A stretch of 64,000 bases of DNA from Lentibacter algarum. Its GTDB lineage: Bacteria > Pseudomonadota > Alphaproteobacteria > Rhodobacterales > Rhodobacteraceae. The translations under genes were made by a program, and so were the position numbers. The stretch is from positions 558,001-622,000 of the forward strand of contig NZ_CP158687.1 of assembly GCF_040580765.1 (NCBI RefSeq). Reading direction: 5' to 3'. Below the pieces are notes generated by a model. The model had not been told where the DNA came from and searched no databases. It saw only the letters and a program-made list of their open reading frames with translations. Position 1 is the first letter of the stretch. Every line of letters starts with the position of its first letter. Shown here one piece after another: positions 57,558 through 64,000 of the stretch.

Positions 57558-58406
57558 ATGGATATGCCCCGCCCTTACCGCTCGGTACTTTACATTCCCG
57601 CCTCGAAAGAGCGCGCCCTTGATAAGGCCCGCAGCCTTGATGTGGACGCGATCATCTTTGATTTGGAGGATGCAGTGACGCCTGATGCGAAGGTCGAAGC
57701 GCGCGACACCTTGAAGGCTGCTCTGAAAGAAGGCGGCTATGGCGCGCGGGCGAAGATCATCCGTCTTAATGGCCTTGATAGCGCTTGGGGGCGCGAGGAT
57801 GCGGAGGCGATGAAAGATGCTGAGGCCGATGCGTTCCTTCTGCCCAAGGTCAGCTCGGCGGCGGATGTCGAGGCTCTGGCTGCGATTATTGGCAAGGATA
57901 AAGACATCTGGGCGATGATCGAGACGCCAATGGGTGTGATGAAGGCTGAAGAAATTGCAGCGCACCCTCAGATGAAGGGCTTTGTGGCGGGGACAAATGA
58001 CCTTGCCAAAGAGCTCAACTGCCGCTTTCGCGCAGACCGTCTGCCGATGATCACCTCGTTGTCGATGATGCTTTTGGCTGCAAAGGCGCATGGAATTGTC
58101 GCGATTGACGGGGTGTACAACCAGTTCAAAGATGACGAGGGGCTTGCCGCAGAGTGTGCCCAAGGCCGTGACATGGGCTTTGAGGGCAAGACGCTCATTC
58201 ACCCCGCACAAGTTGCGGTCTGTAACGAGGCCTTCTCCCCAAGTGCCGAAGAGATCGACCTTGCTGAGCGCCAGATTGCTGCTTTTGAGGAAACGGAAGC
58301 TTCGGGGCAGGGTGTTGCGGTTGTGGATGGTAAAATCGTGGAAAACCTGCATGTTGAGACGGCGCGCAAAATCCTCGCTTTGGCTGAGGCCGTCAGCGCG
58401 CGCTAA
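57558..58406 (+). CDS. mcl2: (3S)-malyl-CoA thioesterase-like protein (Mcl2), HpcH/HpaI aldolase family
   Basis: This 282-residue member of the CitE-like HpcH/HpaI aldolase family begins MDMPRPYRSVLYIPASKERAL. I chose the ATG at 57558 with GGAG upstream. Motifs are DAIIFDLEDAV (metal-binding aspartate region), AFLLPKVSSA, MIETPMGVM with the second metal ligand, and VAGTNDLAKEL. In Rhodobacter sphaeroides the protein of this size, beside mch and sdh, is Mcl2, which hydrolyses (3S)-malyl-CoA to malate and CoA and so completes apparent malate synthase activity. The longer lyase Mcl1 has a different N-terminus, so I favour Mcl2. Assignment is by length, motifs and gene context. Confidence 0.82.
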   Translation: MDMPRPYRSVLYIPASKERALDKARSLDVDAIIFDLEDAVTPDAKVEARDTLKAALKEGGYGARAKIIRLNGLDSAWGREDAEAMKDAEADAFLLPKVSSAADVEALAAIIGKDKDIWAMIETPMGVMKAEEIAAHPQMKGFVAGTNDLAKELNCRFRADRLPMITSLSMMLLAAKAHGIVAIDGVYNQFKDDEGLAAECAQGRDMGFEGKTLIHPAQVAVCNEAFSPSAEEIDLAERQIAAFEETEASGQGVAVVDGKIVENLHVETARKILALAEAVSAR

Positions 58407-58418
58407 CAGGAGGCTTTC

Positions 58419-58964
58419 ATGCTCATACTTATTCTCGGCGTCGCGCTTTGGGCGGGTGCACATCTTTTCAAACGACTTGCACCAGCGCGCCGCGCAGGTT
58501 TGGGTGACAAGGGCAAAGGGCTTGTCTCTGCCGCACTGGTTGTTGCGATTGTCTTGATGGTGATTGGCTATCGCACGGCAGATAGCGCTGTACTTTGGGG
58601 CCGTAGCCCTGCGCTTGTCGGCATCAACAATCTTTTGATGCTGCTCGCTTTCTATATTTATGCGGCATCGGTCAGAGGCACGCGCATTACCCGCTGGATC
58701 CGCCATGCACAGCTGACGGCTGTTCTTGTTTGGTCGACTGCGCATCTCTTGGTCAATGGCGATACCCCGTCATTCGTTTTGTTTGGTGGGCTAGCTGTTT
58801 GGTCTGTTGTGCAGATGCTGGTGATCAACCGCGGCGAGGGCCCGCGCGCGCCCTATGTCGCGCCAGCGATGAAATCAGAGGTGCTGGCAGGTGTGATCAG
58901 CGTTGTTGCGTTCAGCCTCGTTGCTGCCATTCACCTCTGGCTTGGTTACAACCCGTTTGGGTGA
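58419..58964 (+). CDS. NnrU family membrane protein
   Basis: This 181-residue integral membrane protein has about five helices. It matches the NnrU family (named from denitrification clusters): WAGAHLFKRLAP near the N-terminus, VGINNLLMLLAFYIYAAS in the middle, and WSTAHLLVNGD, where the family has conserved histidines (AHLLxNGD). NnrU-type proteins are related to the isoprenoid/heme-linked NnrU-CruF-type folds, and their role outside denitrification is unknown. It lies 12 bases after the Mcl2-like gene in the same operon. Confidence 0.83.
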   Translation: MLILILGVALWAGAHLFKRLAPARRAGLGDKGKGLVSAALVVAIVLMVIGYRTADSAVLWGRSPALVGINNLLMLLAFYIYAASVRGTRITRWIRHAQLTAVLVWSTAHLLVNGDTPSFVLFGGLAVWSVVQMLVINRGEGPRAPYVAPAMKSEVLAGVISVVAFSLVAAIHLWLGYNPFG

Positions 58965-58983
58965 AACTCGTTTGGATAAAAAT

Positions 58984-59187
58984 ATGAAACTCTACAGATT
59001 ACTCACAGAAGAAGACACATCGGCCTTTTGCCACAAAGTCTCTGAAGCCCTCAGCAAAGGCTGGGAACTTTATGGCTCACCGACCTATGCATGGGATCAG
59101 GCCGCAGGTGTTATGCGTTGCGGACAGGCTGTGACCAAAGATGTGGCCGTGGATTATACACCCGATATGAAGCTTGGAGCGCAGTAG
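58984..59187 (+). CDS. DUF1737 small protein
   Basis: This 67-residue soluble protein is a single DUF1737 domain: MKLYRLLTEEDTSAFCHKV, then EALSKGWELYGSPTYAWD and MRCGQAVTK. The domain is a small alpha/beta unit found alone or as a tail on other enzymes; no function is known. I chose the ATG at 58984; the frame is open upstream inside nnrU. The stop lies 1 base before the mch ATG, so it is translated together with mch. Confidence 0.82.
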   Translation: MKLYRLLTEEDTSAFCHKVSEALSKGWELYGSPTYAWDQAAGVMRCGQAVTKDVAVDYTPDMKLGAQ

Positions 59188-59188
59188 T

Positions 59189-60220
59189 ATGTCAAAGACC
59201 AACGCAGGCCGCTTTTTTGAAGACTACACCCTCGGCCAAGTGATTGAGCATGCCGTGCCGCGTACCGTGGGCGAGGGGGAGCGCGCTTTGTATCATGCGC
59301 TTTATCCTGCGCGCCACGCGCTCTATTCGTCCGATGTCTTTGCGGCTCAGAGCGGTTTGGAAGGCTCCCCGATCGATGACTTGGCGGCGTTCCATGTGGT
59401 CTTTGGCAAGACTGTTCCTGATATTTCGCTGAATGCGGTGGCCAATCTTGGCTATGCCGAGGGGCGCTGGCTTTTGCCTGTGTATCCCGGTGATACGCTG
59501 CGCGCTGTGTCTGAAGTCATTGGCCTCAAGCAAAACAGCAATGGCAAGACAGGGGTTGTCTGGGTGCGGACTACAGGTCTCAACCAGATGGAAGAGCCTG
59601 TGCTCAGTTATGTGCGCTGGGTCATGGTGCGCAAAGGCAATCTGGATGCACCTGCTCCCGAGACACATGTGCCTGAGCTTGCGGGTGTGATCGCGCCCGA
59701 AGATCTGATGATCCCCGAGGGCTTGGACTTTACGGGCTATGACTTTGCCCTTGCAGGCGAGCCGCACCGCTGGGGCGACTACGCCGTTGGTGAGAAGATC
59801 GACCATGTTGATGGTGTGACGATAGAGGAAGCTGAGCATATGCTCGCCACGCGGCTTTGGCAGAACACCGCCAAGGTACATTTTGACGCGACGTTCCGCC
59901 CCGATGGCCAGAGGCTCATCTATGGCGGACATATCATCTCGATGGCACGCGCGTTGAGCTTTAACGGGCTCGCAAACGCGCAGATGATTGTTGGCCTTAA
60001 TGGTGGTGCGCACGCAAACCCCTGTTTTAGTGGGCTGACTGTGAAGGCGTGGTCCGAAGTGCTGGACAAGGCCGAGACATCTGCGCCCGGCGTGGGGGCT
60101 GTGCGTTTGCGGCTTGTCGCCGTGAGCGGGGGCGACGCCTTTACCCTCAAAGGCGAGGATGGAAAATATCTTCCGCATGTTCTTTTGGACCTCGATTACT
60201 GGGCCCTGATGCCACTATGA
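59189..60220 (+). CDS. mch: Mesaconyl-CoA hydratase (beta-methylmalyl-CoA dehydratase)
   Basis: This 343-residue MaoC-like protein has two hot-dog domains. The N-terminal sequence GRFFEDYTLGQVIEHAVPRTVGEG and the SSDVFAAQSG stretch are typical of Mch, which interconverts mesaconyl-CoA and beta-methylmalyl-CoA in the ethylmalonyl-CoA pathway. The length equals what I recall for the Rhodobacter sphaeroides enzyme. I chose the ATG at 59189 with GGAG nine bases upstream. It lies in an operon with the Mcl2-like gene and directly before sdhC, which links acetyl-CoA assimilation to the TCA cycle. Confidence 0.88.
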   Translation: MSKTNAGRFFEDYTLGQVIEHAVPRTVGEGERALYHALYPARHALYSSDVFAAQSGLEGSPIDDLAAFHVVFGKTVPDISLNAVANLGYAEGRWLLPVYPGDTLRAVSEVIGLKQNSNGKTGVVWVRTTGLNQMEEPVLSYVRWVMVRKGNLDAPAPETHVPELAGVIAPEDLMIPEGLDFTGYDFALAGEPHRWGDYAVGEKIDHVDGVTIEEAEHMLATRLWQNTAKVHFDATFRPDGQRLIYGGHIISMARALSFNGLANAQMIVGLNGGAHANPCFSGLTVKAWSEVLDKAETSAPGVGAVRLRLVAVSGGDAFTLKGEDGKYLPHVLLDLDYWALMPL

Positions 60221-60229
60221 GAGGGCTTG

Positions 60230-60285
60230 TTTTGTGATCACACTTTCAATAAGTGTGATCACAAATGCAATTTTCTCGGCATTTG
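60230..60285 (+). promoter_or_regulatory. Double palindromic operator upstream of sdhC
   Basis: TTTTGTGATCACA (60230-60242), 10 variable bases, then GTGTGATCACAAAT (60253-60266). The two TGTGATCACA palindromes are at 60233-60242 and 60254-60263, again 21 bp apart, and outside the central 10 bases the module is identical to the one before sucC. It begins 9 bases after the mch stop and lies 141 bases before the sdhC ATG. It is followed at once by a 7-bp inverted repeat, CAAATGC (60262-60268) and GCATTTG (60279-60285), which may form a hairpin at the start of the leader RNA. Confidence 0.75.
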
Positions 60286-60407
60286 CGACAAAAAAGCAGG
60301 TCTGATCGGCGTCTCTTTGCGTGACTCTGCCTCCAAATTCGTTATCAAAGGTGTAACGCGTGCAGAGGTATTGAGTCAGCACGCATCTGAGAAGAGGATC
60401 TACTCAC

Positions 60408-60791
60408 ATGGCCAATGGCAAACCCGTAGAGCGCCCGCTTTCGCCGCATTTGACGATTTATCGCCCGCAGCTCACTTCGATCACTTCGATCCTGACACGG
60501 ATCACAGGCAACGCACTGATCATCTCAGCGCTGCTCGTGGTTTGGTGGCTCTTGGCGGCGGCTGTCGGCCCCGCCTATTATGAGATCGCCAACGCGGTGC
60601 TGACCTCGTGGTTCGGCGACATCGTCATGAGCCTCTCGGTTCTGGGCGTCTGGTATCACTACCTTGCAGGTCTGCGGCACCTCTATTTTGATGCGGGTCA
60701 CGGTCTTGATATCCCGACTGCAGAAAAGCTCGGATGGGCTTGTCTGATCGGATCGGCCGTTCTCACCGTAATCACTTTGATCATCGTATAA
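60408..60791 (+). CDS. sdhC: Succinate dehydrogenase cytochrome b556 subunit
   Basis: This 127-residue membrane subunit of complex II has three helices (about residues 35-54, 68-88 and 105-126). The family signature RPLSPHLTIYRPQLTSI lies at the N-terminus and the heme b ligand H84 in LGVWYHYLAGLRHL. With SdhD it anchors the complex and binds ubiquinone. A ribosome binding site (GAGG) is about 10 bases before the ATG. It starts the sdhC-sdhD-sdhA-lipoprotein-sdhB operon. Confidence 0.96.
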   Translation: MANGKPVERPLSPHLTIYRPQLTSITSILTRITGNALIISALLVVWWLLAAAVGPAYYEIANAVLTSWFGDIVMSLSVLGVWYHYLAGLRHLYFDAGHGLDIPTAEKLGWACLIGSAVLTVITLIIV

Positions 60792-60803
60792 GGGGAGCGA
60801 GAC

Positions 60804-61175
60804 ATGCGGTATTTGACAGCTCGTAAACGCGCAGCAGGCAAAGGCTCGGCCCATCATGGCGCAGAGCACCACTGGTCCATGCAGGTGAGCGCCGTTGGCC
60901 TCGCCCTCGTTGTACCTGCCTTTATCTTTATTATTGGGCGCGCTTTGGGGAGCAGCCACGCTGATGTGCTGGCGACATTCCAAAGCCCCTTTGTTGTGAT
61001 CATCGTAGGGCTCACGCTTTTCATCGGCCTCAATCATGCGCGCAAGGGTGCGCAAATCATGATCGAGGATTACACGCAGGGCACGACCCGCAAAGGGCTG
61101 ATCATTTTTGTGACAGCTCTCACCTATTTGATGACGGCTACTGCGCTCTACGCGCTGGCCAAACTCGCGCTGTAA
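60804..61175 (+). CDS. sdhD: Succinate dehydrogenase membrane anchor subunit
   Basis: This 123-residue subunit has three membrane helices (about residues 29-47, 60-77 and 98-120). The N-terminus [17 protein letters not shown] region (here [12 protein letters not shown]) and the [16 protein letters not shown] segment, which holds the conserved H-x3-G-x2-x-I-x-D-Y pattern, are characteristic of alphaproteobacterial SdhD. It contributes to heme and quinone binding. It lies 12 bases after sdhC and 13 bases before the sdhA ATG. Confidence 0.94.
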   Translation: MRYLTARKRAAGKGSAHHGAEHHWSMQVSAVGLALVVPAFIFIIGRALGSSHADVLATFQSPFVVIIVGLTLFIGLNHARKGAQIMIEDYTQGTTRKGLIIFVTALTYLMTATALYALAKLAL

Positions 61176-61188
61176 GGACATTTTGACC

Positions 61189-62994
61189 ATGGCTGAATAC
61201 GAATACGAAACACACGATTATGACGTTGTTGTTGTCGGTGCGGGTGGCGCTGGTTTGCGTGCAACTCTCGGTATGGCCGAGCAGGGCTTGCGCACCGCTT
61301 GTGTGACCAAGGTTTTCCCAACACGCTCCCACACGGTTGCGGCGCAAGGCGGTATTGCCGCTTCGCTTTCCAACATGGGACCGGATCACTGGCAGTGGCA
61401 TATGTATGACACGGTCAAAGGCTCTGACTGGCTTGGTGACACAGATGCGATGGAATATCTCGCTCGCGAAGCGCCCAAGGCGGTTTATGAGCTTGAGCAC
61501 TATGGCGTTCCGTTTTCGCGCACAGAAGAGGGCAAGATTTATCAACGTCCCTTCGGTGGCCACACAACAGAGTTTGGCGAAGGCCCAGCTGTGCAGCGCA
61601 CTTGCGCCGCAGCGGACCGCACAGGCCACGCGATCTTGCACACGCTTTACGGCCAATCGCTGAAGAACAACGCAGAATTCTACATCGAATATTTCGCGAT
61701 CGATCTGGTCATGTCCGAAGACGGGCAGTGCCAAGGTGTCGTTTGCTGGAAGCTTGATGACGGTACGATGCATGTCTTCAACGCCAAAATGGTCGTTCTG
61801 GCCACAGGTGGCTACGGGCGCGCCTATTTCTCGGCCACATCTGCGCACACATGCACAGGCGATGGCGGCGGCATGGTCGCTCGTGCAGGCCTTGGCTTGC
61901 AGGATATGGAATTCGTCCAGTTTCACCCCACAGGCATCTACGGTTCAGGCTGCTTGATCACCGAGGGCGCACGCGGCGAGGGCGGCTATCTGACAAACTC
62001 CGAAGGCGAACGCTTTATGGAGCGTTATGCGCCACAGTACAAAGACCTCGCGCCGCGCGACTATGTTTCCCGCTCGATGACCATGGAGATCCGTGAGGGC
62101 CGTGGTGTGGGTGCTGAGGGCGACCATATTCACCTCAACCTCTCACACCTCCCTGCCGATGCTCTGGCTGAGCGCCTTCCAGGCATCTCGGAATCAGCCA
62201 AAATTTTCGCAGGTGTTGATGTCACCAAAGAGCCGATCCCTGTGATCCCGACGGTGCACTACAACATGGGTGGCGTGCCAACGAACTATTGGGGCGAAGT
62301 GATCAACCCGACGAAGAAAGACGCAAACGCAATCGTGCCGGGCCTTATGGCTGTGGGCGAGGCGGGCTGTGCCTCTGTGCACGGGGCCAACCGTCTTGGT
62401 TCGAACTCGTTGATTGACCTTGTGGTCTTTGGCCGCGCTGCGGCGATCCGCGCGGGCCAGATTGTGGATGCTGATGCGCCCAATCCCGAGCTGAACAAAG
62501 CTTCTGTTGATGCGGCGTTTGCGCGCTTTGACGGTCTGCGCCACGCCAAAGGCACAACCGGCACTGCCGAGCTACGCCTTGAGATGCAAAAGACAATGCA
62601 GGCTGACGCGGCTGTGTTCCGTACATCCAAGACGCTCAAAGAGGGCGTTGATAAGATGGCCGCGATTGCAGACAAGCAGGATGATCTCAAAGTCACGGAC
62701 CGCTCGCTGGTCTGGAACTCTGATCTTATGGAAACGCTTGAGCTCACAAACCTTATGCCAAACGCTCTGGCCACAATTGCTGGCGCAGAAGCCCGCAAGG
62801 AAAGCCGCGGCGCGCACGCGCACGAAGACTTCGCCACACGCGATGACGAAAAGTGGCGCGTTCACACCATTGCCCACCTTGAGGGCAACAAAGTGAAGTT
62901 GAGCTATCGTGAGGTCGGCAAAACGCCCCTGACGACTGAGAAAGAAGGCGGAATTAGCCTCAAGCGGATCGCTCCGAAAGAGCGGACGTTCTGA
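61189..62994 (+). CDS. sdhA: Succinate dehydrogenase flavoprotein subunit
   Basis: This 601-residue subunit carries covalent FAD and oxidises succinate to fumarate. I chose the ATG at 61189 ([17 protein letters not shown]); an in-frame TTG at 61183 is possible. FAD-binding GAGGAGLRA is at the N-terminus, and the histidine that holds FAD is in [10 protein letters not shown]. The active-site motifs [21 protein letters not shown] and the arginine in [13 protein letters not shown] are present. Length is normal. Its last base is the first base of the small lipoprotein gene that follows. Confidence 0.98.
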   Translation: MAEYEYETHDYDVVVVGAGGAGLRATLGMAEQGLRTACVTKVFPTRSHTVAAQGGIAASLSNMGPDHWQWHMYDTVKGSDWLGDTDAMEYLAREAPKAVYELEHYGVPFSRTEEGKIYQRPFGGHTTEFGEGPAVQRTCAAADRTGHAILHTLYGQSLKNNAEFYIEYFAIDLVMSEDGQCQGVVCWKLDDGTMHVFNAKMVVLATGGYGRAYFSATSAHTCTGDGGGMVARAGLGLQDMEFVQFHPTGIYGSGCLITEGARGEGGYLTNSEGERFMERYAPQYKDLAPRDYVSRSMTMEIREGRGVGAEGDHIHLNLSHLPADALAERLPGISESAKIFAGVDVTKEPIPVIPTVHYNMGGVPTNYWGEVINPTKKDANAIVPGLMAVGEAGCASVHGANRLGSNSLIDLVVFGRAAAIRAGQIVDADAPNPELNKASVDAAFARFDGLRHAKGTTGTAELRLEMQKTMQADAAVFRTSKTLKEGVDKMAAIADKQDDLKVTDRSLVWNSDLMETLELTNLMPNALATIAGAEARKESRGAHAHEDFATRDDEKWRVHTIAHLEGNKVKLSYREVGKTPLTTEKEGGISLKRIAPKERTF

Positions 62995-63332
62995 TGATGC
63001 TTAAGGCGGCATATCTGGCAGGCGCTTTTGCGTTGCTCGCAGGCTGCGACACGGCTCAACAGGCTGTGGACGATGCTGCGCGGGTAACGGCGAAAGCCAC
63101 GGTGGAAAAGGTTCTCACGGCACATTTGCCAGAGACCGTGCCCGCCAAGCTGGTGACGCCTTACTCAAGCTGCATCATCGACAACGCAAGCGCCAACGAG
63201 CTTTTCAAGCTCAGCCGCGCCTCGATCACGGGTGTTGAGCCCAGCACAATCGGCTTGGTCACGGATATTATCCAGCGCCGCGCTACAACCACATGTATTG
63301 CCAAGGCCTCAACTGGCCTCTTGGCCTCCTAA
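62994..63332 (+). CDS. Small lipoprotein encoded between sdhA and sdhB
   Basis: This gene encodes 112 residues from the ATG overlapping the sdhA stop, or 111 from the next ATG. The signal peptide ends in the lipobox LLAGC, followed by DTAQQAVDDAARVTAKATVEKVLTA, a predicted amphipathic helix. The mature part has two further cysteines (PYSSCIIDN and TTTCIAKAS), which could form a disulfide, consistent with a periplasmic place. I recognise no named domain. It interrupts the usual sdhA-sdhB pair and is tightly coupled to sdhA, so it is made together with complex II. Whether it helps assembly is not known. Confidence 0.75.
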   Translation: MMLKAAYLAGAFALLAGCDTAQQAVDDAARVTAKATVEKVLTAHLPETVPAKLVTPYSSCIIDNASANELFKLSRASITGVEPSTIGLVTDIIQRRATTTCIAKASTGLLAS

Positions 63333-63344
63333 AGGAGAAAACGG

Positions 63345-64000
63345 ATGGCAGAGTTCAAACTTCCCGTGAATAGCCGCATTACGACGGGCAAAACATGGCC
63401 CAAGCCAGAAGGTGCGACCAACCTTCGCCAGTTTGATATCTATCGCTGGAACCCTGACGATGGGAAAAACCCCTGCGTTGACACGTATTTCGTGGATATG
63501 GACAACTGCGGTCCGATGATCCTCGATGCGCTCATCAAGATCAAAAACGAGATCGACCCAACGCTGACGTTCCGCCGCTCTTGCCGCGAAGGGATTTGTG
63601 GCTCCTGCGCGATGAACATTGACGGGATCAACACACTGGCCTGTATCTACGGGATGGACGAAGTCAAAGACGGGACTGCCGTCAAAGTTTATCCGCTGCC
63701 GCATATGCCGGTGGTAAAAGACCTTATCCCCGATCTGACGCATTTCTACGCTCAGCACGCGAGCATCATGCCTTGGCTCGAAACCAAGACAAACCGCCCG
63801 CAAAAAGAGTGGAAGCAGTCGATTGGTGATCGCAAGAAGCTTGATGGCCTCTATGAGTGCGTTATGTGCGCCTGCTGCTCGACATCTTGCCCGAGTTACT
63901 GGTGGAACTCGGACAAATACCTTGGCCCAGCTGCGCTGCTCCATGCGTATCGCTGGATCATCGACAGCCGCGATGAGGCAACAGGCGAGCGTCTGGACGA
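63345..64000 (+). CDS. sdhB: Succinate dehydrogenase iron-sulfur subunit, 5' part
   Basis: This is the first 218 codons of SdhB; the 3' end lies beyond the window. The ATG at 63345 has AAAGGAG nearby. The N-terminal ferredoxin domain shows the [2Fe-2S] cysteines in [15 protein letters not shown] and the following LACI. The C-terminal domain begins with [20 protein letters not shown], the ligands of the [4Fe-4S] and [3Fe-4S] centres. The subunit passes electrons from FAD in SdhA to quinone. About 40 residues are missing compared with the usual length of near 260. Confidence 0.96.
   Translation, partial: MAEFKLPVNSRITTGKTWPKPEGATNLRQFDIYRWNPDDGKNPCVDTYFVDMDNCGPMILDALIKIKNEIDPTLTFRRSCREGICGSCAMNIDGINTLACIYGMDEVKDGTAVKVYPLPHMPVVKDLIPDLTHFYAQHASIMPWLETKTNRPQKEWKQSIGDRKKLDGLYECVMCACCSTSCPSYWWNSDKYLGPAALLHAYRWIIDSRDEATGERLD

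Noticed and set aside
57540..58745. A 401-codon open frame antisense to the Mcl2-like and NnrU genes
   Set aside because: No domain and skewed composition; both plus-strand genes have clear family motifs and ribosome binding sites.

Overview
The window is a gene-dense stretch of an alphaproteobacterial chromosome, almost certainly from the order Rhodobacterales (Roseobacter group). The evidence is the gene order ruvCAB - ybgC - tolQRAB - pal - cpoB - tilS - ftsH, a five-gene F1 ATP synthase operon without the Fo genes, and a TCA block (lpdA, sucABCD, mdh) joined to ethylmalonyl-CoA pathway genes (mcl2-like, mch) and sdhCDAB. Base composition is moderately GC-rich. Non-ATG starts and 1-4 base overlaps between neighbouring genes are frequent. 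I saw no rRNA, tRNA, CRISPR array, prophage, transposase or insertion sequence. The content is mostly core genome.

Layout. 1-4.3 kb: the 3' end of prmA, a small membrane protein, a DUF1127 gene and the ruvCAB resolvasome. 4.3-9.9 kb: the complete Tol-Pal envelope system. 9.9-13.9 kb: tilS, ftsH and a methyltransferase. 13.9-18.9 kb: an M23 peptidase, clpA and gloB (minus strand) and a divergent methyltransferase. 19.2-24.1 kb: atpHAGDC with a strong terminator, followed by an H-type lectin gene. 24.5-30.6 kb: prs, a thioredoxin-fold isomerase, an alpha/beta hydrolase, a lytic transglycosylase, a TlpA-like thioredoxin and argH. 30.6-35.0 kb: two tandem small lipoproteins, lysA and a large TIGR02302/DUF4175 protein. 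35.0-38.9 kb: a zinc-ribbon membrane protein divergent from ftsEX, plsC and a flavin-binding protein. 39-45.6 kb: a class II histone-deacetylase-like enzyme, a lipoprotein M48 protease, a short YigZ/IMPACT protein, a DUF6455 protein, rimO and an AsmA protein. 45.7-56.1 kb, minus strand: mdh, then sucC-sucD-sucA-sucB-MAPEG-lpdA-hypothetical. 56.2-64 kb, mainly plus strand: a TSUP permease, then mcl2-NnrU-DUF1737-mch, then sdhC-sdhD-sdhA-lipoprotein-sdhB (cut by the window end).

How the genes work together. The last 18 kb form one metabolic neighbourhood. It covers 2-oxoglutarate dehydrogenase, succinyl-CoA synthetase, succinate dehydrogenase and malate dehydrogenase, plus two enzymes that tie acetyl-CoA assimilation through the ethylmalonyl-CoA pathway to malate. 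The most notable non-coding signal is a 37-bp module present twice, in front of sucC and in front of sdhC. Each copy holds two perfect TGTGATCACA palindromes 21 bp apart. I found the pair nowhere else in the window, so it is probably the operator of one regulator controlling both TCA operons. A second notable item is a tandem pair of LptM-like lipoproteins directly upstream of lysA.

All statements come from reading the sequence and from general family knowledge. No database search was run. Start codons were chosen by family length and ribosome binding sites.
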